The notes under the pieces: generated by a model
Told to the model about the DNA's origin: nothing
The model's input: the letters and a program-made list of their open reading frames with translations, nothing else
Databases searched by the model: none
NCBI GenBank assembly: GCA_964479695.1
Contig: CAYZSO010000004.1
Coordinates: 62,001-126,000, forward strand
Source: JAAYZH01 sp964479695
Lineage (GTDB): Bacteria; Bacillota; Clostridia; Saccharofermentanales; Fastidiosipilaceae
DNA length: 64,000 nucleotides
Direction: 5' to 3'
Translations under genes and position numbers: made by a program
Shown here: piece after piece, positions 7,671 through 16,631 of the stretch
Position numbering within the stretch: position 1 is the stretch's first letter
Layout of the letters: every line of letters begins with the position of its first letter

Positions 7671-7710
7671 GTGAGAGATTAGCTGTCAAGCGGGTGATTC
7701 ACTTTTAGGT
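7647..7710. repeat. 26-bp direct duplication at the rimP stop
   Basis: The 26 bases at 7647-7672 recur exactly at 7685-7710 (period 38), beginning GTCAAGCGGGTGATTCACTT and including the TAG stop. GCGGCTTTGGCC follows at 7719-7730. Confidence 0.9.
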
Positions 7711-7758
7711 TGGAATGGGCGGCTTTGGCCGATAACGATAAGTCAGAAAGGAATGAAT

Positions 7759-9141
7759 ATGAACGAAGAATTAGTGTTGGCTATTCAAGAGTTGTGCAAG
7801 GAGAGAGGGCTTGAGCCTGAACTCATCTATGAGTCGATTGAGGAGGCGCTGGTGGCGGCTTACAAACGTGAGTTTGGGGCGAAGACGACTGATAATATCC
7901 AGGCGCACATCGATCGTGAGACGGGTGTGATGAGTGTTTTGCGCGATGTGGAAGTGGTTGAGACTGTTGATGATAAGAATGCGCAGATTTCGCTTGTGGA
8001 AGCGCAGAAAATCGATGAGGATTTCGAGGTTGGGGATGTGCTTCAGTATGAGGTGGATCCGAGCTTGTTTGGTCGGTTGGCGGCGCAGGCGGCGAAATCC
8101 GCGATTAATCAGAGCTTGATTACGGCGGAGCGGGAGCGGATTCAGGCGGAGTTTAGTAACCGCATTGGGGAGCTGGCTTCGGGTGTTGTGCAGCGCAAAG
8201 ATCGTCGTGAAGTGATTGTTGATATTGGGCGGGCTGAGGCTGTGCTGACTGCGCAGGAACAGAGTCGCCTTGATGAATATAATCACAATGAGCGGATGAT
8301 GTTTTTGATTAAGCGTGTGGATGATAAGAAGGGTCGGCCGGTGATTTATGTTTCGAGGTCGCATCCGGATTTGGTGCGGAGGCTTTTCGAGCAGGAAGTG
8401 CCGGAGATTGCCAGCGGGATTGTAGAGATTGTGAGTTGCTCCAGAGAGGCGGGTTCGCGTACGAAGATTTCGGTTGCTACTCGTGATGAGAATGTGGATC
8501 CTTTGGGGGCTTGCGTTGGCCAAAGAGGCATGCGCGTACAGAATGTGATGAATGAACTTCGCGGTGAGAAGATTGATATTATCGAGTGGGATCCGGATGA
8601 GACGATCTACATTCGCAATGCGCTCAAGCCGGCGAATGCGGTTCGGGTGGAGTTGACGGAGAGCGCGGAAGGTCGCCAAGCTGAGGTTGTGGTGCCGGAT
8701 AGTCAGCTTTCGTTGGCCATTGGCCGCAATGGACAGAATGCGCGTTTGGCGGCCCGCTTGACCGGTTGGAAAATTGACATCAAGAGCGAGAGCCAAGTCC
8801 GTGAAGAGATCGAAAAAGACTTTATGGCCCGCTTCGACGCCGCGGCAAGCGAAGCCGCTGGCGATGGCGAGGCCGATGTGGAGACTGAGACTGGGACTGA
8901 GACCTCGGAGATTTTTGCGGCCGATTCGGGGGATATAGAGGATTCGGCGGATACAGAGGATGTTGCATATGCGACCGATGGGGCGGAAGAGGCGGCCCAG
9001 TCAGCTGCGGATCCGACAGCTGAGTCAAATCAGTCAGCTGAGTCAGCCCAGTCAGCTGAGGCAGATCAACCAGATCAACCAGACCACCCAGATCAGGCAA
9101 GTCAAGCAGATCAACCGGATGAATGGGCATCTGAGGAGTAA
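7759..9141 (+). CDS. nusA: Transcription elongation/termination factor NusA
   Basis: RNA polymerase-binding factor for pausing, termination and antitermination. The ATG at 7759 is preferred because AAAGGA at 7747-7752 leaves 6 bases; the ATG at 7753 would abut it. Domains in order are an N-terminal RNAP-binding domain, an S1 domain (around residues 130-200) and KH1 and KH2 (about 205-345: GACVGQRGMRVQNVMNEL, LAIGRNGQNARLAARLTGWKI). From about residue 355 the protein becomes acidic and then a repeat of Gln/Ser/Ala/Asp/Pro, an addition to the normal ~370-residue Firmicutes protein. Second gene of the operon. Confidence 0.96.
   Translation: MNEELVLAIQELCKERGLEPELIYESIEEALVAAYKREFGAKTTDNIQAHIDRETGVMSVLRDVEVVETVDDKNAQISLVEAQKIDEDFEVGDVLQYEVDPSLFGRLAAQAAKSAINQSLITAERERIQAEFSNRIGELASGVVQRKDRREVIVDIGRAEAVLTAQEQSRLDEYNHNERMMFLIKRVDDKKGRPVIYVSRSHPDLVRRLFEQEVPEIASGIVEIVSCSREAGSRTKISVATRDENVDPLGACVGQRGMRVQNVMNELRGEKIDIIEWDPDETIYIRNALKPANAVRVELTESAEGRQAEVVVPDSQLSLAIGRNGQNARLAARLTGWKIDIKSESQVREEIEKDFMARFDAAASEAAGDGEADVETETGTETSEIFAADSGDIEDSADTEDVAYATDGAEEAAQSAADPTAESNQSAESAQSAEADQPDQPDHPDQASQADQPDEWASEE
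8985..9120. repeat. Repeats coding the NusA C-terminal tail
   Basis: CAGTCAGCTGAGTCA-type 15-base units and then GATCAACCA 9-base units are tandemly repeated. Both periods are multiples of three and stay in frame to the stop. Confidence 0.75.
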
Positions 9142-9153
9142 ACAGGACGGATT

Positions 9154-9552
9154 ATGGCCAAAGGCAAACCTAAGAAAATTCCCCAGCGGATGTGTGTCTC
9201 TTGCCGTGAGATGAAGGATAAGAAAGAGCTCTTTCGGATCGTCTTGCAAGATGGCGTGCCTGTGCTGGATTTGACAGGGAAGCTGATGGGTCGGGGGGCT
9301 TACATTTGCAAGCAGACCTCGTGTGTGGATCTTGCATTTGCAAAGGGCAAGCAGGGCAAACTCAGCCATCACTTAAAGGCACCAATCCCTGAGGGGTTGG
9401 AGGCGGAGGTGAGGGCGGCTTTGGCCAAATGGGAGAAGGAACAAGCGCGAGCAGGCGGTACCCGGAAGTTCCAGATTGGCGCGGACGGCAAGGTGGTTCG
9501 CACGGGGAATGGCATGCAAGAGGGCGTAGGCGTAGGGGAGCAAGATGAGTGA
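9154..9552 (+). CDS. rnpM: YlxR family protein (RNase P modulator RnpM)
   Basis: A DUF448/YlxR protein. In Bacillus subtilis this family binds RNase P RNA and modulates its activity. The signature PQRMCVSCREMKDKKELFRI and a later GRGAYICKQTSC are present. The core is about 90 residues; here 132, with a charged extension. The first codons ATGGCCAAAGGC and an internal GCGGCTTTGGCCAAA (9415-9429) are copies of the window-wide motif. It overlaps ylxQ by 8 bases. Confidence 0.92.
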   Translation: MAKGKPKKIPQRMCVSCREMKDKKELFRIVLQDGVPVLDLTGKLMGRGAYICKQTSCVDLAFAKGKQGKLSHHLKAPIPEGLEAEVRAALAKWEKEQARAGGTRKFQIGADGKVVRTGNGMQEGVGVGEQDE

Positions 9553-9874
9553 AGAGAAGATAGCACGGCTCTTAGGTTTGGCGGCCAAAGCCGGAAGTTT
9601 GACCCCCGGCCTCGACGCGACTTTGCAGGGGCTGGAGAATGGCGAGGTGAAGCTCGTGGTTCTGGCACTGGATGCGGGGCGATCGACGCGCCGGAAAATT
9701 ATGCTTAAGACGGCTCAGGCGGAGTGTCCTTTGGTGGAGATTTCCAGCAGTGAGAACCTCACTTTGTGGACCGGCGGCAACAAATGGCGGGCGGTCTTGG
9801 GCGTCACCGACCCGGGCTTTGCCAACGGAATTGCCGCAGAAGCAGAAGCCGCCGCAAGACTTGAAACCAAATAG
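9545..9874 (+). CDS. ylxQ: L7Ae-family ribosomal-like protein YlxQ
   Basis: A 109-residue L7Ae/L30e-fold RNA-binding protein, in its usual place between rnpM and infB. The N-terminal KIARLLGLAAKAGSLTPGLD and the later RRKIMLKTAQAECPLVEI match the family, although the more usual charged loop is altered. It probably binds kink-turn RNA, but its cellular role is poorly defined. Confidence 0.88.
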   Translation: MSEEKIARLLGLAAKAGSLTPGLDATLQGLENGEVKLVVLALDAGRSTRRKIMLKTAQAECPLVEISSSENLTLWTGGNKWRAVLGVTDPGFANGIAAEAEAAARLETK

Positions 9875-10027
9875 GTTCGGCCAAACCTGCTTCGACCCGT
9901 CGGGCGAAACAGGATGCAAACTGGCTGCCACACGGCGGGGATCCTGAAGGCCCGCGACGACCGGAAATCCCGCAAATCCGGTTGCAAAGCCGCGAAAATT
10001 GGCCGCAAAACGAGATGATAAAAAATC

Positions 10028-10035
10028 TGTATAAT
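10028..10035 (+). promoter_or_regulatory. Extended -10 promoter upstream of infB
   Basis: TGTATAAT (TG at 10028-10029, TATAAT at 10030-10035) lies 45 bases before the infB start, in the 205-base gap after ylxQ. No good -35 is present, as expected for an extended -10 promoter. It suggests that infB and downstream genes have a second promoter. Confidence 0.5.
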
Positions 10036-10079
10036 AGATACGCTAAAGCACAATGCTGCTCATGGAGGAAGAAGAGTTA

Positions 10080-13000
10080 ATGACAGAAGACAATAAGAAG
10101 GAAATTCAGAACGGATCCGTAGAAGAGGCTCTGAACCCGAATACGACATCCGCGCCTGGCGAAGCTGAACCGGATAGTCCGACGTTCAGTATGCAGGGAG
10201 TTTCCGGCAAGGTCATTACCGGCACCGTTAAGGTCAAGAAGGTTAAGAAGGCCAAGCGAGACGACGAAACTTCCGAAGCAGAATCTGCAGAAGATAGAGC
10301 CGGAGATTCTGAGGCCGTTTCTCAAGACGAGAAATCGGAGGCCTCATCTTCGCCTGCAAAAGTTGAGGTAAGACCTCGTAAAATTTCATCAGGGGCAGCC
10401 TCACCGGCAACAGCTCCTGCTGCTTCACAAGCTCCTGCAAAAGGCGCGCAAACTGCAACAGGCGCACAAACAGCCCCAGAAGCTCAAGTGGCAGAGGCTC
10501 GCGCAACGCAGCCTACGACAGCTGCAACAACGGCCACTTCAGCTGCGTCTGCTGATGCACCCACATCAGCACCTGCGCCGGCAGCTGCCAAGACATTGGA
10601 TCAAGCAATTGACCAGGCTGTTGAGCAAGCAGCCGTACAGGCGGCTTCTGAAACAGCAGCGCGCTCGTCTACGGTGGCAGGACAGCAGGGAGTGAGTACC
10701 ACCGAATCAGCCACTGCCTCGACGGATACTCAATCCGCGGGAGCTTCGGCTTCGGCTTCGTCTGCTGAGAGAAGAATAGACAGTAAAGATCAAGAACCCA
10801 GGCCGCGAAAAATCGGCAGAATGGAACCGCCGCAGACTTCGGGTAAGACATCTACGCAAGGTCAGCCGCAGGCAAAAGGCCCTCGCAAGATCGCATCCGG
10901 CCAAGCCGGCCAAGCGGGCCAAACAGGTCAAGCCGGCCAAGCGCATTCGGGAGGGCGCCCCGGAGCCCAGTCAGGTACCGGTCGTGGTGCTCAAGCGCAA
11001 CAAGCGCAACAAGGTACGCAACAAGGGGCTCAAGCGAGACAAGGTCAAACGAGACCCGGACAGGCTAAGCCAGGTCAGTCTAAACCTGCGGAATCAACGC
11101 CTAGACAGACAGGCCCGCGCAAGATTGCTTCAGCAGGAGCGGTAGAATCAGCATCTGCCGGCGCATCTTCCGGCGCTTCAGCCGGTCAAACCACAGGCGC
11201 ATCAACCGGACAAACCACCGGCCAGACCCCAGGTCAGGCCAGGACTCAAGCACCAGCAGGACCCAGGAAGATTTCATCCGGGGCTGCACCGGCAGCAAGT
11301 GGCGCACCGGGAACCACCGGCGCACCGGGAACCCAAGGAACCCCAGGAACCACAGGAACCCCAGGAACCCCCGGAACACCGGCGGCGCCGACAGGGCCAC
11401 GCAAAATTTCGTCGGCATCAGCTGATGATTCATTGGCGGCGACGGCGCGGGCTTTTGCCAAGCGCAAAGATGAGAAAGCCAAGGCAGAAGCGCAAGGCCA
11501 CGGGGAGAGAACCCGCTATACGGGCGGCAGAGGTCGCGGAACGGAAGGCGGAAGCTATCAGGGAAGAAGCGGCGGCGGAACAGGTTTCCAAAGCCGCGGT
11601 GCACAAGGCGGGTCAGGTTATCAAGGCCGCAGCTCACAAGGTGGACAGGGCAGAGCCCCGTTCCCGGGTGCCGGCTTCGATAAGGATAAAGACGAAGACG
11701 ACAAGAGCAAACTGCACTCCGGCCCAAGGAAACCAAGGGCAAAGAAGGATGTAGTGGCGGACCCGAATTTGGCCAGAAGCCAAGCGGCGAAGAACAAATT
11801 CGGTGCGAATAAAGACAGCAAATCGACGAGGTCCAGGGACTTCGCCCAGACGAACAAACGCTCGAAAAACTACATGGATTCGGGCGAGCAGACCTTTGTC
11901 CGCGGCAAACGCAAAACCAGCCAGAAGGATAAGGATCTGCGCAAAGAGCAGTCAGCCGTCACGCATGTGACCATTCCGGCCTTCATGACCGTCAAGGAAT
12001 TTGCGGAAGCGATTTCACGGACTTCGGCCGATGTCATCATGCATTTGATGAAGAACGGCATCATGGCTACGCAGAACCAGGAAATTGACTATGACACCGC
12101 CTCGATCATCGCGGAAGAATTCGGGGTTACAACCGAACTTCTGAAGGAAGTGGAACTCGCAGAGATCCTGTTTGATGATTCCGAAGACGAAGAAGAAAAT
12201 CTGGTACCGCGTCCGCCCGTTGTTGTTGTCATGGGTCACGTTGACCACGGTAAAACGACGCTGCTGGATCGCATTCGTTCCGCGTCTGTTGCCACCGGTG
12301 AAGCCGGCGGAATCACGCAGCGAATCGGCGCGTACATGACCGATGTTAATGGCCGGAAGATTACTTTCCTGGACACACCGGGACACGAAGCCTTCACGAC
12401 CATGCGTGCGAGAGGTGCCAAGGCCACGGACATTGCCATCCTAGTCGTTGCCGCAGATGACGGCGTCATGCCGCAGACGATCGAGGCAATTAACCACGCC
12501 AAGGCGGCAAACACCGAGATTATCGTCGCCATCAACAAGATGGATAAACCGGGTGCAAACCCCGATAAGGTGAAACAAGAACTGACAAAATATGACTTGG
12601 TTCCCGAAGAATGGGGCGGCTCAACGGTCATGGTACCGATTTCCGCGAAGACCGGTGAGGGCGTCAACGAGTTACTCGAGATGGTTCTGCTCACCGCCGA
12701 TGTGATGGATCTCAGAGCCGATCCGAATAAGCAGGCCAAAGGCATCATCATCGAGGCATCGCTGGACAAGAACCGAGGCACAGTCGCCACACTGCTGGTT
12801 CAGCGCGGTACCTTGCATCAGGGAGATACCATCGTCGCCAACACCGTTGTTGGCAACATCCGCGCCATGCGGGATGCCAACGGCATCATGAATCAGCCTG
12901 CAGGGCCCAGCGTACCGGTCGAAGTAATCGGTCTGCCGGAAGTCCCAGAGGCAGGTGCGATGTTCTACGTTGTCGAAGACGAACGTACCGCTCGCCAATT

Positions 13001-13709
13001 TGCGGAGCAGAGGCGTATCGAAGAACGTCAAGCCGGCATCAAGAATGCTCCGGCAGTGACACTGGATAACCTCTTCTCTTCGATTGAAGCAGGTAAAGTC
13101 GTTGACTTCAACATCATCATCAAGGCTGATGTTGTAGGTTCCGTCGAAGCGATGAAGCAGTCACTCGAGAAGCTCTCCAACGATGAAGTTCGTGTCAATA
13201 TTATTCACGGCGCAGCAGGAGCGATCAACGAGAGCGACTTGCGTCTGGCGGAGGCCTCGTCGGCTTTGGTCATCGGGTTCAATGTTCGTCCCACGAACGC
13301 GATTTCTGAATTGGCCAAAGACCTCGGAGTCGAAATCAAATACTATGACATCATTTACAAGGCGATCGAGGACATCGAGCTCGCGATGAAGGGCATGCTG
13401 GCTCCTGAGTACAAGGAAGTGATCCTTGGCCATGTCGAGATCAGAGAAACCTACAAAGTCAGCTCAATCGGCACAATCGGCGGCGGTTATGTCACGGATG
13501 GCAAGATCATCCGCAACTGTGAATTGAGGCTCCTGCGCGACAGCGTAGTCGTCTTCACAGGCAGACTAGGCTCCCTGCGCCGCTTCAAAGATGATGTCAA
13601 AGAAGTCGCTGCCGGCTATGAATGCGGTGTGACAATTGAGAATTATAATGACCTCAAGGTGGGTGACGTGATTGAAGCGTACCAGATCCAAGAGGTAGAA
13701 AGAGAATAA
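10080..13709 (+). CDS. infB: Translation initiation factor IF-2 with very long N-terminus
   Basis: GTPase that places initiator tRNA on the 30S subunit. The ATG at 10080 follows GGAGGAAGAAGAG; an ATG at 10053 is an alternative. The G domain begins with GHVDHGKTTLLDRIRS at about residue 718, followed by DTPGHEAF and NKMDKPG, then domains II to IV to the stop. The preceding ~700 residues are low-complexity Ala/Gly/Gln/Ser. In them PRKI(S/A/G) recurs at least six times (PRKISSG, PRKIGRM, PRKIASG) and collagen-like GTPGTPG and GQAGQAGQ tracts occur. That prefix is far longer than the usual 200-400 residues. The conserved part of IF-2 is complete. Confidence 0.96.
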   Translation: MTEDNKKEIQNGSVEEALNPNTTSAPGEAEPDSPTFSMQGVSGKVITGTVKVKKVKKAKRDDETSEAESAEDRAGDSEAVSQDEKSEASSSPAKVEVRPRKISSGAASPATAPAASQAPAKGAQTATGAQTAPEAQVAEARATQPTTAATTATSAASADAPTSAPAPAAAKTLDQAIDQAVEQAAVQAASETAARSSTVAGQQGVSTTESATASTDTQSAGASASASSAERRIDSKDQEPRPRKIGRMEPPQTSGKTSTQGQPQAKGPRKIASGQAGQAGQTGQAGQAHSGGRPGAQSGTGRGAQAQQAQQGTQQGAQARQGQTRPGQAKPGQSKPAESTPRQTGPRKIASAGAVESASAGASSGASAGQTTGASTGQTTGQTPGQARTQAPAGPRKISSGAAPAASGAPGTTGAPGTQGTPGTTGTPGTPGTPAAPTGPRKISSASADDSLAATARAFAKRKDEKAKAEAQGHGERTRYTGGRGRGTEGGSYQGRSGGGTGFQSRGAQGGSGYQGRSSQGGQGRAPFPGAGFDKDKDEDDKSKLHSGPRKPRAKKDVVADPNLARSQAAKNKFGANKDSKSTRSRDFAQTNKRSKNYMDSGEQTFVRGKRKTSQKDKDLRKEQSAVTHVTIPAFMTVKEFAEAISRTSADVIMHLMKNGIMATQNQEIDYDTASIIAEEFGVTTELLKEVELAEILFDDSEDEEENLVPRPPVVVVMGHVDHGKTTLLDRIRSASVATGEAGGITQRIGAYMTDVNGRKITFLDTPGHEAFTTMRARGAKATDIAILVVAADDGVMPQTIEAINHAKAANTEIIVAINKMDKPGANPDKVKQELTKYDLVPEEWGGSTVMVPISAKTGEGVNELLEMVLLTADVMDLRADPNKQAKGIIIEASLDKNRGTVATLLVQRGTLHQGDTIVANTVVGNIRAMRDANGIMNQPAGPSVPVEVIGLPEVPEAGAMFYVVEDERTARQFAEQRRIEERQAGIKNAPAVTLDNLFSSIEAGKVVDFNIIIKADVVGSVEAMKQSLEKLSNDEVRVNIIHGAAGAINESDLRLAEASSALVIGFNVRPTNAISELAKDLGVEIKYYDIIYKAIEDIELAMKGMLAPEYKEVILGHVEIRETYKVSSIGTIGGGYVTDGKIIRNCELRLLRDSVVVFTGRLGSLRRFKDDVKEVAAGYECGVTIENYNDLKVGDVIEAYQIQEVERE
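10880..11420. repeat. Repeat tracts in the infB N-terminal coding region
   Basis: CAAGCCGGCCAAGCGGGCCA-type, CAAGCGCAA and GGAACCCCAGGAACC-type repeats succeed one another, all in multiples of three. They encode GQAGQAGQ, AQQAQQ and GTPGTPG stretches between PRKI motifs. Confidence 0.75.
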
Positions 13710-13710
13710 G

Positions 13711-14262
13711 ATGGCTATACGTCGAGAAGACAAGGTCGGGGATGAAATGAAACGCATCCTCGGCGCTGTCATTCAGCGTGAAGTCAAGGATCCCAGAATT
13801 CCTCCTTTCACTTCGGTGACTTCGGTAACTGTGACCAGAGACTTCAGCTATGCGACTGCATTGATCAGCATCCTGGGCACACCGGAGCAGAAGACGGAAG
13901 CGATTAAGGCTCTGCAGAAGGCTCAAGGTTTTTTCCGCACAGCCGTCGCCAAGCAGCTGAAACTTCGGAAAACTCCGGAGATCACCTTCAAGCTGGATGA
14001 CACCTATGACACCGGTAACCGCATTGACCAGCTAATTTCGGACGTGATGGGTCGCAAGAGTGCTCCATCCTCCGAATCCATTCATACGGCCAAAGCCGCA
14101 GATTCAGGTTCATCCGAAGATTCAAGTGACTCCGATCACTCGACTGATTCTGAAGATTCGGCCAAAGCCGCAGATTCAGATGCATTCGAAGATTCAGGTG
14201 CATCTGAAGATTCGACTGAACTTGCTGGTTCAGTTTCGCATGAGGATGCCGAGGAACTATGA
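13711..14262 (+). CDS. rbfA: Ribosome-binding factor A with Ser/Asp tail
   Basis: Assists late 30S maturation at the 16S 5' helix. The KH-like core is complete within about 115 residues: RREDKVGDEMKRILGAVIQR, VKDPRIPPFTSVTSVTVTRDFSYA, and the end DDTYDTGNRIDQLIS. After residue ~120 a Ser/Asp/Glu-rich tail of ~65 residues follows, built from DSxxSED-type repeats and containing two GGCCAAAGCCGC copies (14088 and 14160). It starts 1 base after the infB stop and overlaps nrnA by 4 bases. Confidence 0.95.
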   Translation: MAIRREDKVGDEMKRILGAVIQREVKDPRIPPFTSVTSVTVTRDFSYATALISILGTPEQKTEAIKALQKAQGFFRTAVAKQLKLRKTPEITFKLDDTYDTGNRIDQLISDVMGRKSAPSSESIHTAKAADSGSSEDSSDSDHSTDSEDSAKAADSDAFEDSGASEDSTELAGSVSHEDAEEL

Positions 14263-15302
14263 CAATCGAGGAGAGAAGAGAGGCATTGGCGCCTTTGGCC
14301 GAGAGTATACTCGCCTTGCAAGGGCAAGATGAATTGGTCATGATCTATCCGCACTTGAATGCGGATGGCGATGCCTATGGCTCCTCTCTGGGACTGGCCC
14401 TGGCGATTCAGAAGCTGGGGATCGAAGTGCTCTGTATCTATGAAGAGGAAGTCAAGCAGGAATATAAGCATTTTGCGGGACTTTCGCTGGTGCGGATCTG
14501 GCCTTCGCTGAGTGCTGAAGAGAAACAGGCTTTGCTCAGTCGGCAGCTCATGGGGATTCAAATCGACCTCTCAGTTTCGCATCGTCTGGCTACGCGCCGC
14601 GATGCTTGGTTGGCTGCTCCGAGCCGCAAAACGGTCGATCACCACATCAGTGAGCAGGTTTCGGATGAGGACAATTTTATCTTCAGTGACGCGGCTGCGA
14701 GCTGCGAACTGGTGTATCACATTATCGATGCCCTTGAGCATCTTAGTGGGGTGACCCTATTCGATCGAGACATTGCTACGAATCTCTACACCGGCCTGAT
14801 GATGGATACCGGGAATTTCTGCTACCCAAATGTGAGGCCGATGACTTTGGCTGTCGCAGCAAAACTGTTGGAGTTTGGGGTGGCTATTCCGGAACTAGTG
14901 GAGCGGCACTTTGGCCGAATCAGCTGGACTCGATACAAGATCGAGGGCGCTGTCAGTGCCTATACCAAACGTGCGCTGGATGGGCGGATTACGTACCTGG
15001 GGATTAAGCCAGAACTTGTTACGCAATTTGGCGCGGATGATGCGGATCTGGAAGGAATTCCCGGGCAGCTCCGCAATATTGAAGGCACCGATGTGTCGTT
15101 GATGCTGCGCCAAGGGTCTGACGGCTCAATTCGCGGCAACCTCAGGAGTCAACCAGAGGTCGACATCCAGGGCTTCGCGATGGAACTGGGTGGTGGCGGC
15201 CACAAAAACGCCGCCGGCTTCACGCTCCCTCCCGGCGATCTGGATCAAGCGCTGGAAGAAGTGGTTGCGAAATTAATCGTGCGACTTTCTGAGGAATCCT
15301 GA
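14259..15302 (+). CDS. nrnA: DHH/DHHA1 phosphoesterase, NrnA-type
   Basis: Bifunctional oligoribonuclease and 3'-phosphoadenosine-5'-phosphate phosphatase family, using manganese. The first motif is HLNADGDAYGSSLGLA, the DHH motif is KTVDHHISEQ, and a later catalytic Asp is in MDTGNFCY. The DHHA1 substrate domain ends with ELGGGGHKNAAGFTLP. Length 347 is normal. Its position between rbfA and truB is standard in Firmicutes. The ATG overlaps the rbfA stop. Confidence 0.93.
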   Translation: MTIEERREALAPLAESILALQGQDELVMIYPHLNADGDAYGSSLGLALAIQKLGIEVLCIYEEEVKQEYKHFAGLSLVRIWPSLSAEEKQALLSRQLMGIQIDLSVSHRLATRRDAWLAAPSRKTVDHHISEQVSDEDNFIFSDAAASCELVYHIIDALEHLSGVTLFDRDIATNLYTGLMMDTGNFCYPNVRPMTLAVAAKLLEFGVAIPELVERHFGRISWTRYKIEGAVSAYTKRALDGRITYLGIKPELVTQFGADDADLEGIPGQLRNIEGTDVSLMLRQGSDGSIRGNLRSQPEVDIQGFAMELGGGGHKNAAGFTLPPGDLDQALEEVVAKLIVRLSEES

Positions 15303-15345
15303 TGGGGGACCAGCTATCCTGATGATGCGAGAGGAATCCTGATGG
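15287..15345. repeat. Duplicated GAGGAATCCTGATG at the nrnA-truB junction
   Basis: GAGGAATCCTGATGG occurs at the nrnA stop and again as the truB ribosome site and start, with a partial ATCCTGATGATG between. The duplication supplies the truB Shine-Dalgarno. Confidence 0.75.
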
Positions 15346-16631
15346 CGAAAAAAGTGAATCCGCCCCCGCCATACGGGGGCCTTCTTATTATGTATAAACC
15401 CGTTGGGCCTACTTCGCTTGACGTTGTTCGCCAGCTCAAACGGCTGACCGGGATCCGCAAGATTGGTCATTGTGGCACGTTGGATCCTTTTGCGGACGGC
15501 GTGCTGCCGATTGCGCTGGGTCGGGCAACCAACATGATTCGCTACATGGATGAGTACAGCAAGGTATATCGAGTCCTGATTCATTTCGGCCGCGAGAGTA
15601 CGACTGGCGATTTAACCGGTGAGTTTTCGGAGGGGGCCGGTGAGTTTTCGGACGCTTCCGGTGAGTTTTCGGACGCTTCCGGTGAGTTTTCGGAGGGTTC
15701 CGAAACGTCCTCGCAAGGCGTCACTCTTTCCTCTGAAACGCTGGAGCAGTGGTGTCGCGATGATTATGCTCATGTGAAGGAAGCCATTGCGAGTTTGACA
15801 GGCAGCCTCGAGCAGATCACCCCAGCATTTTCGGCGGCCAAAGTCGCCGGCCGACCCATGTACGAATATGCTAGGCGCGGGATCGAGGTTGAAGGCAAGC
15901 CTCGCCAAGTCGAGATCTACTCAGCCGACTTCGTAGCCGCCGGTGTGGGGACAGGCGCCGCCTCCCGTGCAGAGCCAGCCAAACAAGCCGGCGCACCCGC
16001 CGGGGCCGGAGCTAACGCCGTGGCCGGCGCTAAGACCTGGACAGGTCCATCGATCCAACTGGGCGAAATACCGGGTGACGCCTATTTTCCAAGCGAGGTC
16101 AGGCAGCCCGGGCCTGACGATGTCCGGGAAATTCCGGCACCAGCCTTCTGGCTGATCGTCGACATCCATTGTTCCAAAGGTACCTACATCAGAACCTGGG
16201 CCACAGACCTGGGCCGTAAACTCGGAACCGGTGCTTATGCAGCCAGGCTCCGGCGACTGAAGAGTGGTCCCTTTGCATTTGAGGAAACCATCACACTCGA
16301 TGAGGTCAGCCAATTGGTCGAAGCAGGCGGGAGCTTCACAAATTCCACCACAAATCATCAAGAATCGATAATTACGAGTGAAAAAAGCCCCTTGCGTGAC
16401 GCTTCAGCTGCCAGGCCAGATTTTCCTGTGTTAGAATTGAACAAAACCAATGCCATCAAGATCTTGCAAGGGAAAAGATTCAAACTCTCCGGCCTGCCTG
16501 CAGAAGGCACACGTTGCCGCCTCTTCCATGAGGGGCAATTTCTGGGGATCGGACTCGTCGCCGTTCAGGATCAAGACGCTATTCTTATAGCCGAAAGGAT
16601 GTTCTTTAGCCTTGAAAACTTTACAGGTTGA
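15342..16631 (+). CDS. truB: tRNA pseudouridine-55 synthase TruB with inserts
   Basis: Makes pseudouridine 55 in the T-loop of tRNA. GGLLIMYKPVGPTS and the catalytic region GHCGTLDPFADGVLPIALG (catalytic Asp near residue 48) are intact, as are KGTYIRTWATDLG and the C-terminal PUA-like part. At 429 residues it is over 100 longer than usual. One insert (residues ~92-120) is four copies of GEFSxxS from a 21-bp repeat; a second (about 203-235) is an Ala/Gly-rich stretch. The inserts lie in surface loops between conserved blocks. Its 3' end overlaps the next gene by 20 bases. Confidence 0.94.
   Translation: MAKKVNPPPPYGGLLIMYKPVGPTSLDVVRQLKRLTGIRKIGHCGTLDPFADGVLPIALGRATNMIRYMDEYSKVYRVLIHFGRESTTGDLTGEFSEGAGEFSDASGEFSDASGEFSEGSETSSQGVTLSSETLEQWCRDDYAHVKEAIASLTGSLEQITPAFSAAKVAGRPMYEYARRGIEVEGKPRQVEIYSADFVAAGVGTGAASRAEPAKQAGAPAGAGANAVAGAKTWTGPSIQLGEIPGDAYFPSEVRQPGPDDVREIPAPAFWLIVDIHCSKGTYIRTWATDLGRKLGTGAYAARLRRLKSGPFAFEETITLDEVSQLVEAGGSFTNSTTNHQESIITSEKSPLRDASAARPDFPVLELNKTNAIKILQGKRFKLSGLPAEGTRCRLFHEGQFLGIGLVAVQDQDAILIAERMFFSLENFTG
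15616..15701. repeat. 21-bp x4 tandem repeat inside truB
   Basis: Four units begin at 15616, 15637, 15658 and 15679 with CCGGTGAGTTTTCGGA. Units two and three are identical. The period is seven codons. Confidence 0.92.

Noticed and set aside
7771..8796. 341-residue open frame antisense to nusA
   Set aside because: Shadow of NusA codon bias; the NusA KH and S1 motifs cover the same bases.
13711..14262. Frameshift or fusion in rbfA because of its long tail
   Set aside because: The tail is in frame, ends at the normal ATGA overlap with nrnA, and matches the repeat-tail pattern seen elsewhere.
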